A stretch of DNA of 64,000 nucleotides. Source: Thamnidium elegans (Eukaryota > Mucoromycota > Mucoromycetes > Mucorales > Mucoraceae). Of the stretch, positions 23,590-38,879 are shown in pieces. The number at the start of each line of letters is the position of its first letter. Within the stretch, counting starts at the first letter, position 1. Location of the stretch: positions 620,001 to 684,000 of the forward strand of contig JAIXMG010000011.1 of the NCBI GenBank assembly GCA_025201345.1, written 5' to 3'. The position numbers were made by a program, and so were the translations under genes. The notes below the pieces were generated by a model that ran no database searches, was not told the DNA's origin, and saw nothing but the letters and a program-made list of their open reading frames with translations.

Positions 23590-24400
23590 TAAACCCTCAG
23601 ACCGATGTACGTCTCCAAATTGCCATACTTAGTATTGAAAAGCAAGATTCTAACGGAAACCGCGTATCTTATAATCGATTGGCTGGACGATCCAGTGTCG
23701 GAAGTAAGTTTAAAAAAGACAGCTAAAAGATCTTTAACTAAATATTAGTAATCAAACTATTTTTTTTAGAGAATTCTATGCAAAGATTTCTTTACCGCCT
23801 CTTTGATGTGGTGTCGTCGCCAGAGTTACATCAAGAATTCCTTTATTGAGCAACAGATAAACGACGAACGTTTCGGATCCCCAAATCTGATAGGTTTTGT
23901 CGACGGTTCCAATTTCAAATTGATGTACGTTCCCTCTTGGAAAAAAGACGCATCTTTTATTCGGAAATCAGCATACAGTATTAACAGCATAACCGTATGT
24001 GACGGTAAGAAACGAATCCGTTACATTTCGACGGGCTATTTTGGAAGTAGTCATGACATGTGCGCCCTTTCTGAATCAATACCAGGTTCTAATCCCGAGG
24101 AATTCTTTTCTGGAGACCAGTACGTGCTCGGTGATGGAGGATACAAGGCGTATAATATCTTGTACTGTGGGTCGAAAGCCACATAATTAACAATGACCAA
24201 AGGCAACCGAAAAATTTAATACGTATATCGCCATTATGCGTATTAAAATCGAACATGCTTTTAGTATCTTGAAGGAGCAGTTTTGGTCGTTGAAGGATAT
24301 TCCTTTGAGGATTCGAAGTGACCAGGACGTTGCGTTTGCCAGTGACAGGATTCGAGTGTGTGTCGTCTTAAAAAAAATTATTAGATGAAATAACTGGCGA
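23590..24400 (+). pseudogene. PIF/Harbinger transposase relic (DDE_Tnp_4)
   Basis: The N-terminal part reads TDVRLQIAILSIEKQDSNGN. After a probable intron (23704-23770) the core frame (23803-24186) carries the DDE motifs: SPNLIGFVDGSNFKL (first D), then YFGSSHDMCALSES and DQYVLGDGGYKAY (second D). After a frameshift/stop near 24184 the last block RIKIEHAFSILKEQFWSLK supplies the E. Frame breaks near 23800 and 24186 and a stop after IIR disable it. No Myb-like partner ORF of PIF elements was seen. Inverted termini not identified. Confidence 0.85.
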
Positions 24401-24885
24401 AGTGACCATTCGATTGAATGAAAACTGGAGACGAAGAGAGAAAGAAGAAAGTGGGATAGGAAGACGAGGATATAGTGAAAACGACGATAGTCTTCCTATC
24501 TTACTAACGAGTGAGGAGAGGACAAATACAATTGTAGAAGGGAAATTTTATTGAGAAAAAATATTTCTTCTTTTGAATATAGCCAAGATGTTTGGTTGGT
24601 CGAAGGAAGATATCTGAGAAAGCAGGAGAAAAGTTTTTCTTTTAGTTTAATTGAATGAATAAAAAAAGTATAATAGAAGAGTACACTTTTAAAAAATAGA
24701 ATACAAATGGTGTAAATCCATGACACCAGGAATAACTAGAATAAGTTACCATAAAAAAAAAGTGTTCTCTTAAAAGAAAAAAAATTTCAAAATTCAAATT
24801 TCAAGAAAAAAATAAAAAAAAGACTCCCATGTTAGTTGCAAATTTTATTTTTTCCATAAAAGGAAATTTCTGTAAACGTTTAGTA

Positions 24886-25560
24886 GATTGACAAAATAAA
24901 AAGAACTATCTAATAGAATATTGTCAATGCTAATATATCTGGTGTCGCTTAGGTGTAGGCTATATCTTTGGTAATAAGGTTAGTGTATTTCCATGTAGTT
25001 TTACTAACACAAAATAACGCTTGAAAATCATCGCTGAGATTTTTAACAAAAGTGGTTCTCATCATAAGAGTTAAAAACAAACTGTCTAATGGACTATAGT
25101 CAATAATAGTATATTTGGTGTCGCTTAAATGTGGGCTATATCTTTGATAATTACGTTGGCGTATTTCCATGTAGTTTTACTAACAATAAATAACAATATT
25201 TCTCGTTATAAACTTTGAAAGATGCAAACACAAAAACTGTCTGATTACTTATGAAAAGCAATAACAGAATTCGTGTCGCTTAGGGCTGGATCACATTTTT
25301 CATAATAATACTAGCTTATTTCCATGTAGTTTTACTAACAAGTAATAACGGTTGAAAATTATCACTAAATTATAAAAAAGAGTAGTTTTTGTCATAAAAG
25401 TTAAAACACCAAAATAAACAAAAACTATATAATTAACCATAATAACAAGTAGTATGATCAGAATCACATGAAAAAGTACTGCATTTTCAGATTCGTACAT
25501 ATTAGCTTATCTATTAGTACTTTTACTAATAAGAAGTGATGATTTTTAAACGTTTTTTTT
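24886..25560 (+). repeat. Degenerate tandem array, ~155-190-bp unit
   Basis: A unit containing GGTGTCGCTTAGG...TATTTCCATGTAGTTTTACTAACA recurs with the TTTCCATG block at 24988, 25164, 25319 and, decayed, near 25508. Units also share GTTGAAAATCATCGCT, AAAGTTAAAAAC and ACTGTCTAAT. The array runs straight into repeat copy B, and its last ~180 bp appear inverted at 63827-64000, so array and 1.5-kb repeat are linked as one larger element. Confidence 0.75.
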
Positions 25561-25577
25561 TCTCTACTTTTTTTTTT

Positions 25578-25846
25578 CTGGATTTGTAAATTTGCATGAT
25601 TTGTTTATTTTGAACTAAAGCTAAAAATATTGAAATGGTATAATCTTTTATTTTATCCTATTGATAGTTGTCAATAAAAATATTAATCATATCTATAGTT
25701 ATAGCTTAAACGTATTAGTAAAAAGTAATAAAGAAATGCTATTTTACAAGTAAAAAAAACATATGAAAACCATCCTCTGACCAAGCTTTCCTCTCATTGG
25801 CCCAAAGTTTTGTGACGAAGTCTTTTTTTTCTCTTTTAAAGAAGAA
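25578..25846 (+). repeat. Dispersed repeat, truncated copy B
   Basis: Near-identical to the first ~270 bp of copy A (6035 onward): CTGGATTTGTAAATTTGCAT through GACCAAGCTTTCCTCTCATT to AAGTCTTTTTTTTCTCTTTT. It then stops abruptly and unrelated sequence follows. Confidence 0.85.
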
Positions 25847-26187
25847 TGGGCAAAAAAAAATCCAATAATGTACATATCAAATACTAAAACATAAATTAAA
25901 CTTAACGCTCATTGGTTGTATATTTCAGTAACTTATATCTAAAATGCTATAATTTTTTTTGTTTATAAAAAGTAATTCACGCAGAAAATAATTATACACA
26001 TCGAGTATACTGTACTTCTGTATACTTGATAAAAAAAAGTATATGCGTACATTGTAGAAAGCACTTTACAACCGCAGAACATAACACTTACTTGATCATA
26101 TCTTTTTTTAACAGTCCTTTTTTTTTTCGTAATAATTAAAACGGTGATTTATTGACATTTATTTTCATTTGTTTATTTCTTTAAAAA

Positions 26188-27927
26188 ATGACTTGTGAGG
26201 AACGTTTAGCGATTCTAAAATCGTTACTGGATGTCAGTAATAAACTATTAGGAAGCTACATTTCTAAAAACAAACTCGATGCTGATGAAGAAAAGCTGTA
26301 CAAATTTATTAAAAGTATAATTATTTTGAGAAAAGAGGGAGAAGAATGTTTTTTTAACATGTTTTTATACAAATAGAAAACAAAGAGTCAATTGATCAAG
26401 GTTTATTTCTTATTCCAGATCATTCAATTAATAAGCTTAAAATGGATCCAGTATTCGACGAGTCAAAAACTGAAAACTACTTGAACCAAATCGAGATGAT
26501 CAATCTCGCCATCTTTACTTATAACGTTCTTAAAGGCAGAGAATGCGAAACCTGTGTCAATAACTTTTTCAGGAGTATTATATACGACAAAGAAGTGACA
26601 TCGGAAGAAATCGAATTCTATGTAAAGTTAAGACATTTCGCTCTCGCTACTCACTGTAAAGAAAATAAAAATTGCGATATCTCAAAAGCAATTGAAGATT
26701 TCTTTCCTAAAGAACTTGACAAGTTGTATTTCTTACCTGGCAAAGCTAATTTTGACGTTCCGGCATCTGTTAATTGTTACCGCTTAAAAGTAAAAAAAAA
26801 AACTTTATATAATCATATTTTGCAATACTCATAAATCATTTATATTTTAGCTCCTGAGCGAATCAAGAGACGAGATTGTAAACATCCCCTCTCTGTTTAA
26901 CGATGACACATTAGGAGCCTTTGTTCGAAACAGATATGTATGTATATTACATTTTGCTAAAAAAATATCCCGTATAGTTGACAATTGGTTTGTAGAAAAA
27001 TCTGACCCCCAAATTACAAATCACTCTCAAGAGAAAGTAGGTGTCATTGTCTTGATCATTTTTTCTTCTTCTGTTACTAATATTATACATGCATAGGAGT
27101 GGAGAAGAACCTAGCGTGAAAAAGAAGGCAAAAACAGCAAACACATATATCGCTACACCTAATGCAGGTGATTCAGAAAAAGCCAAATCTTCCAAACTAA
27201 TCAACGAAAAACCAAAAGGAAGAAGAGTAACAGAACTAGAGACATTTCCTGAGATTCATTGCGAAGAGATTATGAGTTCTGATGATGAAAACCCTGTATC
27301 TGACCCCGAATGTGATCAGTTAGACGAAACTGAAGAGGAGACTGGAAACAATCATGATTCAGGTAAAAAAAAAAGGAACATGTAAAAAATGACAATTGAA
27401 AAGCATCTTTAACTGTAATTTGATTAAAAAAAGATAGTGAAATGAGTGGACCAAGTAAAACGAGTGGACCAAGTAAAACGAATGAACCAAGTAAAACGAA
27501 TGAATCAAGTGAAACGAGTGACCGAAGTGAACCAAGTGAACCAAGTGACCGAAGTGAACCAAGTGACCGAAGTGAACCAAGTGACCGAAGTGAACCAAGT
27601 GAAACGAGCGAAACGTTCACTTTACCAAATGAACGTATTGTCAAACGAAAAATCAGAAAACCAAGTACGCCATGGACAAAGGAAGAAGTAGCTGCCCTCG
27701 AAAATGGATTAAGAAAATTTCGTCGACCTTATTGGGCTGATATCATTATATATGTAAAACCTGCACTCGATAATAGAACCGGGCCCCAGTTAAAGGATAA
27801 GGCTAGAACCATGATTGGTGAATTGAAAAGAAGGGGATGTACAGAACCAGACCAATTTGGTCCATATAAATACGTTCACCATCCAGATCCGGATCCAAAG
27901 TATAACATAGTAGGAAAGAGAAAATAA
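26188..27927 (+). CDS. Telobox-type Myb protein, candidate telomere-repeat-binding factor
   Basis: Rebuilt from six exons (26188-26314, 26377-26789, 26851-26937, 26996-27036, 27097-27362, 27434-27927) that give a clean 475-aa frame. The C-terminal Myb (about 388-450) starts RKPSTPWTKEEVAALENGLR and includes PYWADIIIYV and GPQLKDKARTMIGEL; the QLKDKAR segment resembles the telobox VDLKDKWR of TRF1/TRF2/Taz1/Tbf1. The N-terminal 200 residues are helical (NYLNQIEMINLAIFTYNVLK) and could be a TRFH-like dimerisation region; this is inference. Between lie a basic linker (KKKAKTAN), an acidic Ser-rich patch and a tandem PSDRSE/PSKTNE repeat (27442-27610). Confidence 0.7.
27442..27610 (+). repeat. 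In-frame minisatellite in the Myb gene
   Basis: 18-bp-type units (AGTAAAACGAATGAACCA and AGTGAACCAAGTGACCGA) repeat about nine times and encode PSKTNE/PSDRSE. Their length is a multiple of three, so unit changes would keep the frame. Confidence 0.85.
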
Positions 27928-28043
27928 GCTGTATTTTTTTTTTTTTTTTTTTTTTTGAAAGGGAGTGTTTCGTCTAAATAATAATAATAATAAAAAAAAA
28001 AAACGGAGTATTTAATATTTCTCTCTATTATTTCCCAAAAGTC

Positions 28044-28961
28044 ATGTCCATTAACCAAACAAAAGCTCAATTAACAGAAGCCATTGGTTTATACAATCAT
28101 TTAAAAGCTGAATTAGACAATAAAAATAACTTGGAAGCCTATTCCGAAAATGAATGGCAAACACGTATTAGAAACCTGGGTTTAGAAGCAGTAAATATCA
28201 ACTTTTTCCTTTTTTATAAACTTTTTTTTTAACATGCATAATAGGCGAAGCTCATTCATCTTGGTAGAATATTAGACGACGATCATTTAATAAAAAATTT
28301 AAATTATAAACAAAAGAAACTAAAACGACATGGAAACTGGCAAAAAAGACACAGAAAACGTGTTCAACAAATACGTCGACAACGTTTAAAGAGGAACGAA
28401 AAATGGATTAAAGATATTGAATGGCGAGTTACAATGACTCCATCCAACTTGTTAAAAACTATAAACAATAAAAGTATCCTTCAAGAAACTGGAAATGAAC
28501 CAAAAGATAAATTAAAGATCAAAGAGTTTTCGCGTATCCTGTCAAAATTAACGCAGTTACGAAATTTAAGAAGAAAGAAATTAGAAGCCAAAGGTCATTT
28601 TTTTGCTGACGATGGTAATCAGTTCTTTAATCAAGTGAAAAAGTGGCATGAATCAAACCAAAAGGAGCAACAAAGGCTGGAAGAAGAAGAATACGGATTA
28701 ATCAAAGAAGAACAAAAGCCATCTAAAAAATTAACTGTTCATAAACAAGATGTTTGGAGACATATGTCAATAGATAAAACAGCTTATAGATACTGGTGCG
28801 AATCTGATCAATCATTAGAAGCGTTATTAAGAAACAGAAGACTTTGGGATCAATACATCATCACTGATAGCAAAGATAATGACTTAATTCATAAAGTACC
28901 ACCCACTTTTATACCCCCTCCGCCTCCAGCAAACTGGATATGGGCGTCTTATTTACTGTAA
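28044..28961 (+). CDS. PDCD7-like protein, candidate U11/U12-59K minor-spliceosome subunit
   Basis: Two exons (28044-28190, 28245-28961; GTAAAT donor, TAG acceptor) give a clean 287-aa frame. Basic, helical N-terminal two thirds (KRHRKRVQQIRRQRLKR). The C-terminus reads YRYWCESDQSLEALLRNRRL, WDQYII, and ends with a Pro-rich IPPPPPANWIWASYLL. This layout (YY/W-x-E-x-SL-x-x-L-x-x-R-x-WD-x-Y-[IV], then P-rich, then W-A) is that of PDCD7, the 59K protein of the U11/U12 di-snRNP in animals and plants, which works with U11-35K and 65K in U12-type intron recognition. The assignment rests on this block recalled from memory. Confidence 0.65.
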
Positions 28962-29049
28962 CAATAAAATTTTATCTAAATAAAAAAGAAAAAAGAGAAA
29001 AAGTATTTTTATTTTTTTAATAATATTATTAAGGTATATGGTAAAAACT

Positions 29050-32000
29050 TTAGATTGCCCAACTTGTAGCAACGTCCGATTCTTCGTCTCCAATAAATGG
29101 TTGGTCAATAGATTTAATCATAATATCACCACATAAAACACATTCACTGGCAACAATATCATCCAATTCTTCGCGTAATTGCTCAATTTTGCCCATAACT
29201 AAATCTTGATCAATTTTACTTTCTTCAATAACTGCATCAGATGGGAAAATCACGTTCTTTGCTGTATTCATAAACTTGGTCGTAGGTCCTACAGGTGAAC
29301 TTCTTGGTGAATTCGTTTCTTTAGATATAAGATCTTGAATAGCTCTGATTCGTTTCATATTCCTAGAAGGTAATACCTTATACATCTATTTTTTTTAAAA
29401 AAAAATGATGTCAGTGTTTTGCTTTTTGTTTGTTTGTTTTTTTTAACAAATTCTAAACCTTACTTTGTCTGTAAGACAATCTCCATGGAATCCATGCTGA
29501 CAAGGAAACATATAAAAGTTACGCATGTAAAGTGGATAATTACAACAGTAACATCTATCAGCTGCATTAACGAGTGCAAATCTATTTTTCAAAAATAAGT
29601 AAGACTTTTTTCGTATACATAACAAAAAATAAATAACAAACCTGCTTCGTAATTCACGAATATCAAGTCGAATACTATCACCACTTTTAGTAGCTTCATC
29701 CATTTCAATCTTTATATCATCAATGGTGTCATTATACTTTTCCAATGCTGTACAAATTTCTTCCTATTTTTTTTTATTTTGTAAGTAAAAGCCATCAAAT
29801 GAATATAAATAAAAAAAGTTTACCTTAAAATCATCTATCAGCACAAAATCAGGAAAGAATGGAAGTATATCTTCTATTTTTAGTAAATTGCTTTGCTTTA
29901 AAAACTCGAGTGCAGTTTTGATATCCTTATTGTCATGAACAACATGTTTAGCAATCGTAAGCCAAAGTTTTTTGCGTAATTTATCATCGTCTTCTGGTTT
30001 ATCTGCGTTAATACGCGCAAGTTCTAAATCGTGATTCTAGGTAGTAATAACATGTCAATTTCTGCTGTATAAAAAAAGAAAAAAAACCTTACTTTAAGAG
30101 CCAAGTTAACTGCTTCTTCATATAATCCCATTTGACTATAGATGTGAACACAACTTTGAGTACGACCATTTTGAGTACATAATCTTAAAGCATAATCCAA
30201 ATTATAATGCATCTCTCGACCCTAAAAAAAAAAGAGAGATATTAGCAACTGATTATTTTTTTACTTTTTTTTTTTTTCTTACCTCGTTCTTCAAAAATGT
30301 TAATAATGCTGTTTCATCTGAAGTTTTTTGTGCTGCATAAAGTGTAAGTAAGAAATTATGAATGGCGGGGTCGGTATTATTAAGAGAAGTGACTACATGT
30401 GATAAGTAACGAATAGCTTGATTCTATATATAAAATAATGAATAAATAAAACAAATAAAGCATTATATAAATTTCGTACTTGTGTAGCCTTTTCCATTAA
30501 TTTCTTATGATCATATCTTAAAAGAGCAGGAATAAGTTGTCTAGGATTAAGATTACTTTGTCTCATCCAAACATTTACTGTTTCATAAGGATCGTTTTCC
30601 ATTAACACAGGAGAGAATTTATAAAATACGTCTGGATCAGCCTATATTATCAATATTAGTAACAGCCCTTACAAAAAAAAAAAAAAAAAAAAAAAAAAAA
30701 TTACTTTCGTACTTCTTTACTTAACACCGTCAAAGCTTTAGCCCAATTCTTTTCAGTAATCCAATGACTAATGACCTTATCATAATCACCAATCAACGAA
30801 GCAAAGAATAAAAACTCATCATTACGACCTTGACTAGCAATCAATTTATAGGTGGTAGGGCGATGTAAATTTCCATTATAAGATTCCAGAAAAGATTTAA
30901 ATTCATCACGCACTTCATCCAACTGTTCCAAAAAATAAGCTTCAGTGTTTGGAACTAAATTAGTAGGTTCATTTGGTATAGGCGAACAGTGAGCTGAAGA
31001 AGCTAAATCTTCTAATTCATTTAACTTTGACAAGTATATTTCAACTAACCAAGTTGCTACAATTGTTTTTTGTGTTTGATCCTAATATTTTTCTGTATAA
31101 ATGATCAAATACGTATTTTTTTTTCATTGAATACTTACATTTTTTCGTAATCGGTTTAATTTATTGGTCAAGTATACTCTTAATGCATCCACTTCACCTT
31201 TTTCAACAAACATCAAAGTAACTTCTTCAAAAGGTACAGTACTATCAGCAAAAATCTCTGCACTCATCTTATAACGTCTTTGACCAAAATAATCTTTTGC
31301 CTGTGCTGTAAATACTTTATCCTTTTGAGCTGGATCTTTACAATAACGTAATGCAGAGTTGTATCTCTTTTTTTCCAAATAAAGTTTCCAAACGTCTCTT
31401 TCTTCATTGTGGATAGTAAGTTCATACATTGCAAGTGTCGTATAAACCCAGAATGTTTTTTTAATATCATCAACTGCCATACTAATCACTGTTTCTCCTT
31501 GACCCTTTTTTTTTTTAAAAAAAAAAAGAGATGTTAGTTAAAAAATTATTTATGATAGCATACTTTTTCTTACAATAGGAATCATTTCTTCATAAACAAT
31601 TTGATCGTTTAATTGACAAATAGCTCGAACACGATCTTTATAAAGTAACACAAAATGAAATTCTGTTAATGCAACTGAGATAGGAATCTCTGTAACTAGT
31701 TTTCCAGAATCGTCATCTGAAGGAGTAGCAGGATATCTAATAAAAGACAAATTCAAGATATGCACTTTTTGTTTTATCGCTGTCAATTACTTACTGTAAG
31801 AGTTGTACATTATCGACAACACTATCACCAACATTTTGAGACCCATAAACAAGAGCACCGTGATAGATACCAGGCCCAGTAAGCCAAGCAAAAGATTCCG
31901 CAATACCTTGCTGTTGCAATTCATGAAACCTACTAAAGAAATGAAGTTCACTATGAGGAAGTTCGCCAGGTAACTCTTGATAACCAGGATTAACATCATA

Positions 32001-33034
32001 TTTTGAAAACAAGTTTTCGAACATGGCTCTTTCGCCTCTATCTTCACTCATATCGCCACCGCCACCACCACCACTACCACCAAAACCAGCAGGCGAATGA
32101 GTTCCACTATTAGGACCAATAAAACCAATAAATTGATATATTCTTGTTGTTGTTGTAGCCATAACAAAATATTTTCTATTATTTACAGGAAACTGTTCAA
32201 AGTATAAACCTGTAACGGGCATAGTAGATTCATGAATAGAATACACTTGTTTAAAATATTTTTCCTCTCTACGAAAATATTCGTCTGTGGGTTCTAAGCA
32301 GGTCTCGTAAATGAGACCATTCTTTGTACCAATTAAAATTTCTTTGGTAGAAGGATCAGTGAGTGTAGCTTGTTTATTCCATGCAATTGATGTAATTACA
32401 ACGCCCTATGAAAATAATACATGAATTTCTTCCCTTTTTTTTTGGTGTTTTTTTTTACCTTAAACTTTGGTAACTGCTTTGTTTTTCTCCATCTTTCATA
32501 TAAATAATAATTCTCGCCGTGATCAGTAGTAATAATTAAATGCCTACCAGTTGGATCAAAAAAGATTTTCTTTACTTTTCCATCACTTGGTTTACGTGAT
32601 ATCTCAATTTCTTTAGGTATAAATAAAAAGATTCTTTAGCTTAGTTTTTTTTATAGGTGAAACAAGTACCTTCAACTTCTAACGGGTTATCTAAATCAAT
32701 TCTTAATAAGCGAAACGTATCCAGTGCGACTATAAGAATATTATTGGATACAGCCATATCGACAAGCTTGGCTGGCATTTGAAACTGAACATAATCGATG
32801 CCAAAAATTGGTTCTTCAATCTGACCAAAACCAGTAGAAACGTAACCCGTTTCCAACTAAATATGATTCAAAAGATGAGTTTTCATAAATAAAAATAGGA
32901 GTGTATTTTCTTACTCGAACATTGTCAAGACCATCAAAGCCATTGGTTGGCGTATATGTATCAGCACCATATTGTACAGTTGAAGTGCCATGAGCCGCCT
33001 CAGACGACTCCATGTAATCATCTAAAAGAGACAT
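29050..33034 (-). CDS. VPS18: Vacuolar sorting protein Vps18 (HOPS/CORVET core)
   Basis: Shared core subunit of the HOPS and CORVET tethers for late-endosome/vacuole fusion. Fourteen exons (33034-32915, 32856-32670, 32610-32459, 32405-31795, 31736-31574, 31504-31139, 31081-30713, 30641-30480, 30423-30283, 30221-30093, 30036-29824, 29763-29642, 29581-29464, 29385-29050) give a clean 1062 aa, slightly longer than animal Vps18 (~970). The N-terminal Pep3/Vps18 propeller (FGIDYVQFQ, LIITTDHGENYYLYERWRK) is followed by a clathrin-repeat solenoid and a C-terminal RING: CYCCNYPLY, FPCQHGFHGDC, CVLCG. A Gly-rich insert (GGSGGGGGGD) interrupts the propeller. Donor GTACGA is used twice. Confidence 0.92.
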
Positions 33035-33502
33035 GTTGTATATAAAACTCGAGACAAAAAGGGGGTCGTTTTATATAAAGTAAACACACTTCGTCTATTA
33101 AATAAACACAAAAAAAAAACCCAGATTTTCGAATGCTGTAATACTCATGCACGTCACAGATAGTAATCCCTTTTTAAAACAGTTCAATATATAACATTTG
33201 GTCAAAAAAAAAGAGTGAGTAAAAAAAATATGTACAAAGGTCATTTAATAGTGAATACTGATGTAATAAGTACGCGTTAAAAAAAAAAGTGACAAAAATT
33301 CTACCTGTAAAATGTATTATGAATTGCATACATGAGGGACATGATGTTATCACTTTTTTTGGGGGCAACTATTTATAGTGTGCATAGAACAATAACAAAT
33401 AATAAGTATTTTAATACAAAATTTAACAGTTTCAAGACTCTAAAGAATATGCTACCAACGTTTATTATGTACATGCATTTAAAAGTATTTTTTTCTTTAA
33501 AT
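33035..33502 (-). promoter_or_regulatory. VPS18 promoter / FUR1 3' flank
   Basis: No coding frame. Both genes run on the minus strand, so this stretch must hold the VPS18 promoter and the FUR1 terminator. Only A/T tracts are seen. Confidence 0.4.
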
Positions 33503-37300
<3,798 letters not shown>

Positions 37301-37316
37301 ATAAATACATTCTCAC

Positions 37317-37751
37317 CATCAAATTTACGCTTTGAGCTACTATACTCAAAGAAGGAGACATTTCTCTCAGAGGCTCGACTTGGGATACTCCTTAATGCTT
37401 TTAATGCATTATTTTCTGCTTCTGTAGCAATTTTGTTCTATTAACTAAAAGGATGGTGTATGTAAGAACCTCATAAAAAAGAAACAATCAAACACGTATC
37501 ACAAAGAAACAAAAAAGCAAAAGTCACGCCTTACCAATTACTGACTTTATATGTGTATCTGCCTTTGTGGATACACCTCTTACTTCTTCTACCTTGAACT
37601 CAGTACCGCAGCTCGTTTCTTCAGTAATTGCCTTTACACATCTCTTCAAAACAGAAAAGGCTAGAAAATTATCGAATGTTGCTTCCTCCTCTGTGCTAGA
37701 ATAGCCGCAGTAAGAGAACTTTTTTAAGTTCGACGTGTGACAGAAATTAGC
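37317..37751 (-). pseudogene. Unrecognised two-exon coding fragment without a start
   Basis: Minus-strand frames 37751-37542 and 37437-37317 join in phase 0 through a GTAATT donor and TAG acceptor. They read KKFSYCGYSSTEEEATFDNF and VLKRCVKAITEETSCGTEFK, then NKIATEAENNALKALRSIPS and FFEYSSSKRKFD. Composition (Glu/Lys/Ser balance, no low complexity) looks coding. There is no ATG in frame and a TAA sits just upstream at 37752-37754, so it is a fragment or lacks its first exon. Family not recognised. Confidence 0.4.
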
Positions 37752-37777
37752 TTAGCAGAAAAAAGAGGGCTTTTTTT

Positions 37778-37866
37778 TGTTATATTCCTTTTTTTATTAT
37801 ATTCCTTTTTTTTTGTTATATTCCTTTTTTTGTTATATTCCTTTTTTTGTTATATTCCTTTTTTTT
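37778..37866 (+). repeat. Tandem 17-21-bp repeat before paralogue 1
   Basis: Five units of TTATATTCCTTTTTTT(G/A) end 14 bases before the ATG of the first membrane-protein paralogue. The other two copies lack the array, so it expanded locally within a 5' leader or promoter. Confidence 0.85.
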
Positions 37867-37879
37867 AAAAAATAAATAA

Positions 37880-38551
37880 ATGGTAATGATAAAAAAGTTA
37901 ACAAACTAAAAAAAAAACTGATAAAATACTCTATAGAACATCAAGGCACGAGTAGCTCTTCTCGCGCTACTACATATAATCCCACTAGAGTTAAAATATG
38001 GTCATTATACTAAAGACTTAATTCTATCGAGACTGATTGGCCCAAGTTTTATACGTTTGCTTTCGGAATTTCCAGACACAGATTTTGCAATCTTGTTGTA
38101 CAAAGAAGCACTGATTATTCTATTTTCATTAATTGTTCCAAAATCAACTTATATTTATAAAGTATTATTCAATACACATCAATCCGACTCAATACCATTC
38201 TTTCAAGAAAAGGGCAAACCAAAACCAGCGACGCATTGGCTCTCATCACTCTTGGATATATTAATCTCTTTAAATATTTTATACTCTCTCATTCTCTTAG
38301 GCACGATTTATACGCTTATCGGCTTAGTATACTTTATCCAAGTCCCTAATGGCCTTGCAAATCCTTTTTTCAGCACTTTAATCTATCAGGGGTTACTACT
38401 AACTTACGCAATTTTAGTAATTGTAGCTAAGTGCAGATCTTCCGATCAATATTCTTATTTCATTGTATTCCTTGCAAGCTTTTATAGTTATTCGTGTATA
38501 ATTATGGGAGTTCTAACTGAAGTTAAAAATATCTTCTTACCTACAGCATAA
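37880..38551 (+). CDS. Multi-pass membrane protein, tandem paralogue 1 (unknown family)
   Basis: First exon appears to be only ATG (37880-37882); intron 37883-37936 (GTAATG donor, TATAG acceptor); exon 2 37937-38551; 205 aa. Reads NIKARVALLALLHIIPLELK, then KEALIILFSLIVPKS, ATHWLSSLLDILISLNILYS and two further hydrophobic stretches, so about five membrane segments with few charged residues. Shared with its neighbours: H-I-x-P-L-E-L-[RK]-YGHYT, L-[IL]-VPKS and PATH[WC]LSS. Upstream sequence (TTAGCT[TG]AGCA) is also shared, so promoter and gene were duplicated together. The C-terminus is the most diverged of the three. I do not recognise the family. Confidence 0.65.
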
Positions 38552-38879
38552 AGCACGTTTATAATAAAGGCTTACTGCAATAAAAAATATATTGAATATT
38601 ATTAGTACATCATATCTTTTTATTTATATGATTTACATTTATAAAAAAAAAGGGAAACTCGAAATGGTAGAGTTTAAAAATAAGAGAGAGAAAAAGGCGA
38701 AGTGGTAAGAAGAATATCTATGGTTGCTTTGCGAGTTTAATTTTTTGTAAGTTTGGGGTACAGTCATTCCATTACTAATTTAAGTGGTAGTGCAATGGCT
38801 GTATTACAGAAATTAGCTGAGCAGATAAAAGTACCATTCTTTTTTTTTCGTCAGAGACTTTTTATCTTTTTTAAAAAAA

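Noticed and set aside
27270..27644. Minus-strand ORFs rich in SLGSLRSLGS / HFGHLVHF
   Set aside because: Antisense reading of the Ser/Pro/Glu minisatellite of the Myb gene.
28474..28556. GTATCCTT followed by ATTAACGCAG in the PDCD7-like gene, resembling a U12-type intron
   Set aside because: The 83-base interval is not a multiple of three and removing it breaks a long, well-composed frame that reads through; the match is fortuitous coding sequence.
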